Shown: piece after piece, positions 19,834 to 27,946 of the stretch
Numbering within the stretch: the stretch's first letter is position 1
How the letters are laid out: each line of letters opens with the position of its first letter
Assembly: GCF_016907715.1 (NCBI RefSeq)
Contig: NZ_JAFBCM010000001.1
Coordinates: forward strand, 4,650,001 to 4,714,000
DNA: 64,000 nt
Direction: 5' to 3'
DNA from: Tenggerimyces flavus
GTDB taxonomy: Bacteria; Actinomycetota; Actinomycetes; Propionibacteriales; Actinopolymorphaceae
Notes under the pieces: generated by a model
What the model saw: only the letters and a program-made list of their open reading frames with translations
Databases searched by the model: none
What the model was told of the DNA's origin: nothing
Translations under genes and position numbers: made by a program

Positions 19834-21133
19834 GCGGCCCGCCGCCGGGCATCTTGTTCTCGAGCACGATGTAGATCGTCTTCATGTGGCTGCCGACGCC
19901 GCTGCCGAGGTCGTCGATGCCGAGGAAGTTGCCGATCCCGACGGAGACGTCATCCTTGTGCTTGTCGCGGAACAACGCCTTGGCCTGGTCGTAGATGTCC
20001 TGGGCGATCACCTGGTAGATCTCGCGGGCGATCGTCCCGCGGCCGTGCTGGCGGTTCTTCTCGATGACCACCGTACGGATGCCGACCTGCTTGTTGAGCG
20101 CCTCCTCCGCCGCCTTCGCGCCGTCGGCGCCGCGCGGCCCACCCGTGCCGGGACCGCCGGTCGCGACGTCGGCGAACGACTCCGCGAAGCTGGACGCCTC
20201 CTGCCCAGCCGCGACCGCCGCGTTGCCAGCGTCGGCACCGCGCTCGGCGGCGTCCTGCATCAGGTACATCGTGCCGACGAGGAACCCAGCCGCCGCAGCG
20301 CCGGCCGCGATCGGCGCGCCGACCGCGACGAGCTCGGGCCCGAACGTCTCGCCGAGCCACTTCGCGATTGCCTTCGCGTCGGGCTCGATCGTCAACGTGA
20401 GCGTGGTCTTGACCTCGAGCGTGCCCTCGATGCCAAGCTTCGGAATCGAGATCTCCTTCTTGATCGGGACCTCGACGCCCGGCTTGATCGGGAGAACCTT
20501 GACCTCGCCCTTGTCGTACTCGATGAAGCTGACGCCGAGCTTGAACGTGACGTACTGCCCCTCGAGCGCGCCCTCGATGCCGACCTCACCGCCGGTCGGG
20601 GTGAACTTGGTGCCGGCTGTCGTCTTGGGCTTCATGCCGGTGACGGCCTCGATCACGGTCTTGTCCCAGGACTTCTCCAGCTCGGCCGAGACCGACGTCT
20701 CCGCGCCGACCGAGGTCCCGGCCTTGGCCGTGCCGGTGTCGCTCTCGCTGGTGGGTTTGCTCTCGAACGTTCCGACTGCTGTGGCCTCGAGCTCGGAGAT
20801 CTTCGCGGGGATCGGGTCGAGGCTTGCGTTGATCTCTTGCTTGCCTTTGAAGAACGTCACTGCGTGTTTGGCGGCTACGCCTGGTACGGCTGAGCCTTCG
20901 CGTTGGACCGTTGGCTCTTCGGCGGCCAGCATGCGTTGGACGGCCGCGTTCCCGGCACTGCGTTGCAGGGCACTGAGCATGGCGGCTTGGTTGCTTGCGT
21001 CGGCCCGTTCCAGCGCTTCGGGGGTTGGGCTCGGGGTCGGGGGAGTCGACGGCCGGTCCGGGTCGTTCTTTGGCTCGCTGCCGCGGCGTCGGTGGCCGGT
21101 TGGGGGTGCGTTGGAACGTCGATGGTCTCCCAC
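19817..21133 (-). CDS. LQRSAGN-motif protein (DUF4157/contractile-injection cargo-like)
   Basis: The motif LQRSAGNAAVQRML near the N terminus (residues about 56-69 from GTG 21133) is common in proteins linked to DUF4157 and extracellular contractile injection systems. After it come a beta-rich region (GGEVGIEGALEGQYVTFKLGVSF) and a Gly/Ala membrane-like helix (VGAPIAAGAAAAGFLVG). A C-terminal domain of about 110 residues has IREIYQVIAQDIYDQAK-type helices. The C terminus is not recognised as a toxin. TTG 21187 would extend the start; GTG 21133 is preferred but weakly supported. The gene starts only 69-123 bases after a 26-bp tandem array, which lies on its upstream side. No baseplate or sheath genes are in the window. 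Confidence 0.65.
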   Translation of the reverse strand: MGDHRRSNAPPTGHRRRGSEPKNDPDRPSTPPTPSPTPEALERADASNQAAMLSALQRSAGNAAVQRMLAAEEPTVQREGSAVPGVAAKHAVTFFKGKQEINASLDPIPAKISELEATAVGTFESKPTSESDTGTAKAGTSVGAETSVSAELEKSWDKTVIEAVTGMKPKTTAGTKFTPTGGEVGIEGALEGQYVTFKLGVSFIEYDKGEVKVLPIKPGVEVPIKKEISIPKLGIEGTLEVKTTLTLTIEPDAKAIAKWLGETFGPELVAVGAPIAAGAAAAGFLVGTMYLMQDAAERGADAGNAAVAAGQEASSFAESFADVATGGPGTGGPRGADGAKAAEEALNKQVGIRTVVIEKNRQHGRGTIAREIYQVIAQDIYDQAKALFRDKHKDDVSVGIGNFLGIDDLGSGVGSHMKTIYIVLENKMPGGGPLILRT

Positions 21134-21255
21134 GTTCGCATCGTCGCCGAGGAACCGGCCGTCCGCACTCGGTAGCCGGGCGGCCAACGGGGCAGCGGTT
21201 CCTGCCCGTTCGGGTCGTGACGGGTCGGCTGTGGTGCGCGGCTGGCGTCGAGCCG

Positions 21256-22884
21256 CATCCAGCGGCCATCACCCGCCGCCGCATCCAGCGGCCATCACCC
21301 GCCGCCGCATCCAGCGGCCATCACCCGCCGCCGCATCCAGCGGCCATCACCCGCCGCCGCATCCAGCGGCCATCACCCGCCGCCGCATCCAGCGGCCATC
21401 ACCCGCCGCCGCATCCAGCGGCCATCACCCGCCGCCGCATCCAGCGGCCATCACCCGCCGCCGCATCCAGCGGCCATCACCCGCCGCCGCATCCAGCGGC
21501 CATCACCCGCCGCCGCATCCAGCGGCCATCACCCGCCGCCGCATCCAGCGGCCATCACCCGCCGCCGCATCCAGCGGCCATCACCCGCCGCCGCATCCAG
21601 CGGCCATCACCCGCCGCCGCATCCAGCGGCCATCACCCGCCGCCGCATCCAGCGGCCATCACCCGCCGCCGCATCCAGCGGCCATCACCCGCCGCCGCAT
21701 CCAGCGGCCATCACCCGCCGCCGCATCCAGCGGCCATCACCCGCCGCCGCATCCAGCGGCCATCACCCGCCGCCGCATCCAGCGGCCATCACCCGCCGCC
21801 GCATCCAGCGGCCATCACCCGCCGCCGCATCCAGCGGCCATCACCCGCCGCCGCATCCAGCGGCCATCACCCGCCGCCGCATCCAGCGGCCATCACCCGC
21901 CGCCGCATCCAGCGGCCATCACCCGCCGCCGCATCCAGCGGCCATCACCCGCCGCCGCATCCAGCGGCCATCACCCGCCGCCGCATCCAGCGGCCATCAC
22001 CCGCCGCCGCATCCAGCGGCCATCACCCGCCGCCGCATCCAGCGGCCATCACCCGCCGCCGCATCCAGCGGCCATCACCCGCCGCCGCATCCAGCGGCCA
22101 TCACCCGCCGCCGCATCCAGCGGCCATCACCCGCCGCCGCATCCAGCGGCCATCACCCGCCGCCGCATCCAGCGGCCATTACCCGCCGCCGCATCCAGCG
22201 GCCATTACCCGCCGCCGCATCCAGCGGCCATTACCCGCCGCCGCATCCAGCGGCCATTACCCGCCGCCGCATCCAGCGGCCATTACCCGCCGCCGCATCC
22301 AGCGGCCATTACCCGCCGCCGCATCCAGCGGCCATTACCCGCCGCCGCATCCAGCGGCCATTACCCGCCGCCGCATCCAGCGGCCATTACCCGCCGCCGC
22401 ATCCAGCGGCCATTACCCGCCGCCGCATCCAGCGGCCATTACCCGCCGCCGCATCCAGCGGCCATTACCCGCCGCCGCATCCAGCGGCCATTACCCGCCG
22501 CCGCATCCAGCGGCCATTACCCGCCGCCGCATCCAGCGGCCATTACCCGCCGCCGCATCCAGCGGCCATTACCCGCCGCCGCATCCAGCGGCCATTACCC
22601 GCCGCCGCATCCAGCGGCCATTACCCGCCGCCGCATCCAGCGGCCATTACCCGCCGCCGCATCCAGCGGCCATTACCCGCCGCCGCATCCAGCGGCCATT
22701 ACCCGCCGCCGCATCCAGCGGCCATTACCCGCCGCCGCATCCAGCGGCCATTACCCGCCGCCGCATCCAGCGGCCATTACCCGCCGCCGCATCCAGCGGC
22801 CATTACCCGCCGCCGCATCCAGCGGCCATTACCCGCCGCCGCATCCAGCGGCCATCACCCGCCGCCGCATCCAGCGGCCATCAC
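21256..22884 (+). repeat. 26-bp perfect tandem array, 62 full copies plus 17 bases
   Basis: The unit begins CATCCAGCGG, continues CCATCACCC and ends GCCGCCG (26 bases). It repeats head to tail for 1629 bases. Units 1-35 carry CATCACCC and units 36-61 (from 22166) carry CATTACCC. Unit 62 and the partial unit return to the C form. No other change was seen. There are no spacers, so it is not a CRISPR. The plus strand has no stop in any frame, which creates long spurious ORFs. Confidence 0.97.
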
Positions 22885-23057
22885 TCCACGCCGCGCCTCG
22901 CTAGCCCACTACTTCCTCTTCAACATCGTCCACCGCTCGGTCGCTCCCAGCTCTCGACCGTCACTCCCATCCTCTTCACCATCGCCCCTTGAGGGCGTGT
23001 GCTGTTCTTCCGCTCTTGTTGTTGCTTTGCCCTGCTGTGCTTGGCGATTAGCTGGTC
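22885..23057. other. Intergenic, no gene seen
   Basis: The sequence between the 26-bp array and the structured element is moderately T-rich for this genome (CTTGTTGTTGC) and has no supported gene. It includes no further 26-bp copies. Confidence 0.5.
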
Positions 23058-23312
23058 GGGCTGTGGCGGCGGTCGAGTGTGGTGGCCGGTCCGGGGCGCG
23101 TCAAGGGCGCCTCTCTGGGGCGCTTCGCGGAGGAGAGAGGCGTCGCTTCGCGACCGCTTTGCGGCACTTGACTCGCCCCGGCCCGGCCACCAGTTTCATA
23201 CGCGCCGCCCCTGCCCCCGGAACAGTTCCCCGGGACAGGCCTGCCTGCGCCTTGGGTTTGTTGCCGTGTTGCGGTCTCTTGTGGAGCCGCCGTCGCTTGT
23301 GGTGGCGATGAT
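23058..23312 (+). repeat. Structured dispersed element, copy 1 (hairpin 23081-23191)
   Basis: A 255-bp element homologous to the inverted copy at 39594-39846. Its core is a long hairpin. The left arm starts GGTGGCCGG (23081-23105) and pairs with 23167-23191 at 23 of 25 positions. Inside are a stem GCCTCTCT/AGAGAGGC with a loop containing CGCTTCGCG, and a small hairpin GTCGC-TTC-GCGAC. The element ends 59 bases before a DUF222-HNH nuclease start. It could be a structured RNA, a transposable-element end or a recombination site. Confidence 0.8.
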
Positions 23313-23334
23313 GTCGGGGATTGCCCTTGCTGGG

Positions 23335-23365
23335 TTGAGCATTAAGCCGATCCGGCTGGTAGAAT
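23335..23365 (+). promoter_or_regulatory. Promoter for DUF222-HNH gene, probably leaderless
   Basis: TTGAGC (23335-23340) and TAGAAT (23360-23365) are spaced by 19 bases. The -10 lies six bases before the ATG at 23372, so the transcript would start at or next to the start codon. The spacer is longer than the usual 17 bases. Confidence 0.45.
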
Positions 23366-23371
23366 TCTGCT

Positions 23372-24625
23372 ATGGAATCGACCATTTGCTCGAACACCAC
23401 CGGCACCGCCGGTGGGGTGTCGGCGTGGTCGATGACCGACGACCAACTCACCACCGCACTCCTCGACAACCAGGCCGCCCTCAACTGGCACGAAGCCCGC
23501 CGGCTCGAGCTGATCCGCGAGGCCGACGCCCGGAACCTCGCCGTGTCGGCGGGTGCGGCGAACACGGCGCAGTGGGTTGCCGGCGTCCTTCGTGTTCCTT
23601 CGGCTGAGGCGGGTGCGATGGTGAAACTGGCCTCTCATCTCGACTCCGAGTTGCCCGCCACCGCGCGGGCGCTTGCGCGCGGCGAGATTTCTCTTCCACA
23701 GGTGCGGGTGATCTCGCGGGTGGTGCAGATGCTGCCCTCCCACATCTCCACCCCGGAGCTGCGCTCCCAGGTCGAAGCCACCCTGCTGGAGCGTGCCGTC
23801 ACCTTCGACCCGAAAGTCTTGGGGAAGGTCGGGAACAGGCTCTTGGAGACCGTCGCGCCGGACCTTGCCGACCAGGTCCTGGAGTTGAAGCTCAAGCAGG
23901 AAGAGGCCAGCGCTGAGCGGGACCGGTTTCTGCGTATGTCCTTCGACGAGTCGTCGGGGACGTGGCGGGTCACCGCCCGGCTGCCGAAGGTGGTCGGGGA
24001 ACGCCTCAAGCTGGTTCTCGACCCGCTGGCGGCGCCGCAGCCCGGACCCGACGGCCGCGACACCCGCCTCCCCGAACAACGCAACGTCGACGCATTGGAC
24101 GAGGCCTGCCGCCGGTTGTTGGCCGAGCGGCTCGTGCCGTCCCATGGTGGGAACCCCACCCAGCTCGTCGTCACCCTCACCCACACCGGTGGCCGGACCC
24201 TGCACACCGGCATCGAACTGTCCCGCCGCCTGGTCGACCAGCTCATGTGCGAAGCCGACCGGGCATTCTTGGTCAAGCCCGAGGACCAGCCCGGCCGCGT
24301 CAGCATCCTCACCGACACCCAGCAGCGACTCTTCCAAGGCAAACTCCGCCGCATCCTCGAGCTCCGAGATGGTGGCTGTGCGTTCCCCGGGTGTGATCGG
24401 CCCCCCGGCTGGTGCCACGCCCACCATGTGGTTCCGTGGAGTAAGGGTGGACCGACCACCCGCGACAACGGCGTCCTGCTCTGCGGCTACCACCACCGGT
24501 TAATCCACCAGGGCGCGTGGCAGGTCCGCATCGCGCTCGATGGGTTACCGGAGTTCTTACCCCCGGACTGGATCGACTCCCAGCGACGACCACTCCGCAA
24601 CCACCGTCTCACCCCGGCCGCCTAA
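23372..24625 (+). CDS. DUF222 and HNH endonuclease domain protein
   Basis: The 417-residue protein has an N-terminal DUF222 domain (about 20-300) and a C-terminal HNH nuclease (about 330-395) with CAFPGCDRPPGWCHAHHVVPWSKGG and DNGVLLCGYHHRLIH, including the Cys4 zinc ribbon. This family (the 13E12-like group of Mycobacterium) is multi-copy in many actinobacteria and is thought to be mobile or selfish, though its targets are largely unknown. Start ATG 23372 has no ribosome-binding site and fits a leaderless promoter. The upstream structured element at 23058-23312 is the notable neighbour. Confidence 0.92.
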   Translation: MESTICSNTTGTAGGVSAWSMTDDQLTTALLDNQAALNWHEARRLELIREADARNLAVSAGAANTAQWVAGVLRVPSAEAGAMVKLASHLDSELPATARALARGEISLPQVRVISRVVQMLPSHISTPELRSQVEATLLERAVTFDPKVLGKVGNRLLETVAPDLADQVLELKLKQEEASAERDRFLRMSFDESSGTWRVTARLPKVVGERLKLVLDPLAAPQPGPDGRDTRLPEQRNVDALDEACRRLLAERLVPSHGGNPTQLVVTLTHTGGRTLHTGIELSRRLVDQLMCEADRAFLVKPEDQPGRVSILTDTQQRLFQGKLRRILELRDGGCAFPGCDRPPGWCHAHHVVPWSKGGPTTRDNGVLLCGYHHRLIHQGAWQVRIALDGLPEFLPPDWIDSQRRPLRNHRLTPAA

Positions 24626-24662
24626 TGCGGCGGCCGGGCGGAGCAGTCGTGGCGTGGTCGAG

Positions 24663-25070
24663 CTAAAGCACCTCGCGGAGCCGCTTGGCGTACTCCGCTG
24701 CCTCGTCGTCGGAGGCGTACTTCGTCCGCGGCCAGAAGAACCCACGCAACCCGTCGCCTTTCGTGCGCGGAACCACATGGAGATGTAGATGCGGGACGCT
24801 CTGGCTGACCTTGTTGTTCAGCGCGACGAACGCGCCCTTCGCGCCGAGGCCTTCCTCGACGGCGACCGCGAGTCGCTGGCCCATCGCGAAGAACGGCTCG
24901 AGCTGGTTCGCCGGCAGTTCGGGGAACGTGCCGACGTGCACGCGGGGGATGAGCAGAACGTGACCCTTGAAGACCGGCCGGGTGTCGAGGAACGCGAGCA
25001 GGTCGGGTTCGTCGACCACGAACTGGGCGGGAACCTCACCGGCGGCGATCGCACAGAACACACAAGTCAC
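24663..25070 (-). CDS. HIT-family nucleotide hydrolase
   Basis: The 135-residue protein belongs to the histidine-triad superfamily, hydrolysing nucleotidyl bonds such as AMP-lysine or diadenosine phosphates. The triad is HLHLHVVP. The N-terminal CVFCAIAAGE matches zinc-binding members, and FKGHVLLIPRVH is the conserved middle segment. GTG 25070 overlaps the TGA of the upstream phosphotransferase-like gene (GTGA), so it is coupled to a gene that now looks broken. The in vivo substrate is not known. Confidence 0.88.
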   Translation of the reverse strand: MTCVFCAIAAGEVPAQFVVDEPDLLAFLDTRPVFKGHVLLIPRVHVGTFPELPANQLEPFFAMGQRLAVAVEEGLGAKGAFVALNNKVSQSVPHLHLHVVPRTKGDGLRGFFWPRTKYASDDEAAEYAKRLREVL

Positions 25071-25944
25071 CCGGCCGAGCCTAGCGAGGCGAACGCCGGG
25101 TAGATCGGCACCGGCTCCGCAGCGGGGATCCGCCGCGCGAACCATCCAGCGAAGGCACCAAGCCATCCGGCCGTCCTCGCCACCTCGACGAAGTCCGCGA
25201 TGACAGCATGAATGCGCACCGCGCGGCGCTGATCCTGCTGCTCAGGTCCAGGCAGCTGGACGGCGTGCACGATCGCCCAAGCCCCGCCGGCTGCGGCCAT
25301 TCCGCGACGGTAGGTGTCATCGTCGATCGGTGCGAGCGCGTCCCGATAGGCGTTCTCCGCAGCGGCGCGAACGTCGACTGGCAAGCGTCCCCATCGATAG
25401 CAGCTCGGGAAGGACATGCGCAGGAACGCTCCGTCCAGCAGGCAATGCCGGAAGCCGGCGAGCTCGAAGTCGAAGAATCGCACGCCCTGGTGGGTGATCC
25501 GGGAGTTGTACGGACAGGCGTCACCGTTCGACAGGGCGAGGAACGGGCCAGGCTCTTGCAACGCATGCAGCAGCTCCGACACGTCGGCACACCGCATCGC
25601 TCGCATCGCCCGCGAGGCTCGTCCAGCCGTCGTCGCGTGCAACTCGCCGAGCGCCCGTGCCCAGGCGAGGAGCCCGTCGGTGGCCGCCGCTTGGTCCGTT
25701 CCGCCCAGCAGGTCGTCCAGAGAATCGCCGGGGCCGACGTCCTCCGTCACCTGCACGCCGGCATCCAGGTCGGCGCCGATCAGCCGGACGGGTCGGTCCG
25801 CCGCCCGCCCTTGCTGCGGTGGGTGCGGACGATCACGGTCCGAGGAGCGTCGGCCGGTCCGCTGACCATGAGCAGAAGACGGAGGCGCACGGTCGTTCCC
25901 ACAGCCTCGGACACCAGGGCTTCTGCTGTTGCCAAGGCGCGCAT
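25067..25944 (-). pseudogene. Aminoglycoside-phosphotransferase-like gene, frameshifted
   Basis: Two frames together resemble the APH/choline kinase fold. The first, from ATG 25944, gives MRALATAEALVSEAVG and ends at a stop near 25780. The second, ending at 25067, resumes with RLIGADLDAGVQVTED and includes SNGDACPYNSR (Brenner-type catalytic loop) and FFDFELAG (the metal-binding DFE region). The switch occurs near 25800, where the alpha-C helix segment of the N lobe seems to be missing, so a small deletion with frameshift is likely. A sequencing error cannot be excluded. The substrate is unknown and antibiotic resistance should not be assumed. Confidence 0.6.
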
Positions 25945-25956
25945 GGGGATCGGGCT

Positions 25957-26493
25957 TCAGGTGAGCTGCCAACCGGTCGCCGCCAGGACGTCACGCGCGA
26001 TGTCCGGCACTGGTCGGTCGTCGGTCGGGACGCGAACGGTGTCCGCCGAGACGGACTCCTCGAGCACCCGGGCGCGGGCCATGCTCGTGCGCAAGCCGTC
26101 GTCCAGCTCCGAGCCCAGTTCGCGGGCACGTAGGCGGTCGCCGGCGGTGGTGTTGGACGCCGTGAGCAGCACGCGGATCAGGCGTACGTCCGGCCCCAGC
26201 GCACGCTCGAACATCGCACCCGCCGCGGGCAGGACGCTCAGGGTGTTGGTGTAGATCAGCCGGCGGTAACCCAGCGCGGCGAAGTTGGACCACACGGCGG
26301 TCAGGTTGCGTTCGACCAGCTGGGTCCGTTCCGGATCGCCCGAAGGCGCCGGGTGCACCTGCCCCATGAAGTCGCCCTCGATGATCGCGTGCGGCACTGC
26401 GGCCGCCCGCAAGAGGGCTGAGACCTCCCAACCGATCGTGGTCTTGCCGACTCCCGAACGTCCACCGATGAGCAGGGCCTCCGCGCGATCCAT
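25957..26493 (-). CDS. P-loop kinase-like protein
   Basis: The 178-residue protein has a clear Walker A, GGRSGVGKTT, at residues 10-19, followed by IIEGDFMGQVHP, the kind of acidic strand seen in nucleotide/small-molecule kinases, and a later LLTASNTTAGDRLRAREL region with possible lid arginines. ATG 26493 is the natural N terminus at the P-loop strand. It lies 13 bases upstream of the phosphotransferase-like gene on the same strand, so the three minus-strand genes may be one unit. The substrate cannot be named. Confidence 0.75.
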   Translation of the reverse strand: MDRAEALLIGGRSGVGKTTIGWEVSALLRAAAVPHAIIEGDFMGQVHPAPSGDPERTQLVERNLTAVWSNFAALGYRRLIYTNTLSVLPAAGAMFERALGPDVRLIRVLLTASNTTAGDRLRARELGSELDDGLRTSMARARVLEESVSADTVRVPTDDRPVPDIARDVLAATGWQLT

Positions 26494-26652
26494 GCCTTCG
26501 ATCCTGCCAGCCGTACGGCCACGGCCCACGTGCGAGGGGGAGGCGCGGTGTTTAGGCCGTGAATCCGGGGGATTCGCTCCGCCGGACACAGACGGTAACT
26601 CCGTTCAACAAGTGAACGAGAAAGGCTAGTTCATTTCGTTGTTACCCCAAGT
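26494..26652. other. Divergent intergenic region
   Basis: This lies between the P-loop gene and the ROK regulator. It contains the inverted repeat GTTCA-ACAAG-TGAAC at about 26602-26616, a possible operator, and no gene. Confidence 0.5.
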
Positions 26653-26682
26653 CTTGACGTCAAGTCTCCGACCGAGTTACCT
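26653..26682 (+). promoter_or_regulatory. Promoter and palindrome for ROK regulator
   Basis: The perfect palindrome CTTGACGTCAAG (26653-26664) contains a consensus-like -35 TTGACG (26654-26659). TTACCT at 26677-26682 lies 17 bases further and may be the -10. The GTG start at 26690 is seven bases beyond, so the mRNA is probably leaderless and the palindrome may be an autoregulatory operator. Confidence 0.5.
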
Positions 26683-26689
26683 GTGCAGG

Positions 26690-27946
26690 GTGACCCTCAA
26701 GCCCGGCTCCCAGGCATCGCTGCGTGCGGCGAACATCCGCCGGGTATTGGCCGCCGTGCGGTCCCGCGGCGTGCTCAGCCAGGCCGAGATCGCCCGCGTC
26801 ACCGGGCTCTCACCAGCCTCCGTCTCCAACATCGTGAGACACCTCGGCGAGGCCGGCACGGTCGACGTGTCACCGGGCGTACGCGGCGGCCGCAGGGCCC
26901 AGGAGGTACGGATCCGCTCCGAGCAGGGCCTGGTCCTCGGTCTCGACTTCGGCCACCGCCACATCCGGGTCGCGCTCGCCGACCTCCGCTACACCGTGCT
27001 CGCCGAGCGCAAGCGCGCCTGCAACGTCGGCGCCTCCGGCAGCGACGCGCTCGACGTCGCGCAGTCCCTGGTCGCCGAGGTCCTCGAAGAGGTCGGCGGC
27101 ACCCACCGCGACGTACGCGCCGCCGGCGTTGGCCTGCCCGCCCCCCTCCCGGTCGACGGAAGGCTCGCGTCCTGGCCGATCCTGCCGGGCTGGGACAGCA
27201 TCGACCCGCGCGGCGACCTCGGCGAACGGCTCGGCGTGGACGTCTACGCCGACAACGACGCGAACCTCGGCGCGAGGGGTGAGCTGGTCTTCGGCGCGGG
27301 TCGCGGCATCGCGAACCTCGCGTACGTCAAGGCGGCCACCGGCCTCGGCGCCGGCCTCGTCGTCGACGGACGGATCTACCACGGGTACGCCGGCAGCGCG
27401 GGCGAGATAGGGCATCTCACGATCGACGAGACCGGCCCGATCTGCTCCTGCGGCAACCGCGGCTGCCTCGAGACGCTGGTCGGCGGCCCGTTCCTGCTCG
27501 AGCTGATCCGCCACAGCCACCCGCACCTGCGTACGGTCGAGGACCTGGTGCAAGCCGCGGTTGACGGCGACGGTGGCTGCCGCCGCGTGCTCGCCGACGC
27601 GGCCCGCCACATCGGCTTCGTCGCCGCGAACCTGTGCAACGTCGTCAACCCGGAGCGGGTCGTCGTCGGGGGAGACCTCGCCGCGGCCGGCGAGGTGTTG
27701 CTGGAGCCGCTGCGCGCCGCCATGCCGCGGTACGCGGTCATCTCCGTGGCGGAGACGCCGGTCGTCGCCGCCGAGACAGGAGACCGCGCCGAGGTGCTGG
27801 GCGCGCTCGTCCTGGCCGCTGAGCAGGTGGACCTGCTGGGCGAACAGGCGGAGGAACGTTGGGACGGCGTGGGGACCCCTGCGCCGACAGCGGTAGCGCA
27901 GGCTGGGTCAGCCCTGCGGCAAAGAGAGGACGCACGATGGGGATGA
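26690..27946 (+). CDS. ROK-family transcriptional regulator
   Basis: The 418-residue protein has an N-terminal winged helix (about 15-75: AEIARVTGLSPASVSNIVRHL) and a ROK actin-like ATPase domain with GLDFGHRHIRVAL, GVGLPAPL, the zinc-binding signature CSCGNRGCLE, and AGEIGHLTID. Such proteins repress sugar-uptake operons and respond to a sugar or sugar phosphate. It overlaps the downstream lipoprotein gene by 10 bases, and so is the first gene of an ABC importer operon. GTG 26690 fits a leaderless promoter; no ribosome-binding site is evident. Confidence 0.88.
   Translation: MTLKPGSQASLRAANIRRVLAAVRSRGVLSQAEIARVTGLSPASVSNIVRHLGEAGTVDVSPGVRGGRRAQEVRIRSEQGLVLGLDFGHRHIRVALADLRYTVLAERKRACNVGASGSDALDVAQSLVAEVLEEVGGTHRDVRAAGVGLPAPLPVDGRLASWPILPGWDSIDPRGDLGERLGVDVYADNDANLGARGELVFGAGRGIANLAYVKAATGLGAGLVVDGRIYHGYAGSAGEIGHLTIDETGPICSCGNRGCLETLVGGPFLLELIRHSHPHLRTVEDLVQAAVDGDGGCRRVLADAARHIGFVAANLCNVVNPERVVVGGDLAAAGEVLLEPLRAAMPRYAVISVAETPVVAAETGDRAEVLGALVLAAEQVDLLGEQAEERWDGVGTPAPTAVAQAGSALRQREDARWG

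Noticed and set aside
21256-22884. CRISPR array
   Set aside because: Units are contiguous with no spacers between them, and no cas genes are nearby.
20064-22992. Very long plus-strand open frames across the 26-bp array (946 and 665 codons)
   Set aside because: The repeat unit has no stop in any plus-strand frame, and a 26-base period makes a false 26-residue protein repeat. Start and flanks lie in the antisense of the LQRSAGN-type gene.
22999-23607. 202-codon ORF overlapping the structured element and HNH gene
   Set aside because: It overlaps the DUF222-HNH gene start and mainly follows the repeat. Its similarity to a frame in copy 2 reflects nucleotide identity and is only weak evidence for coding.
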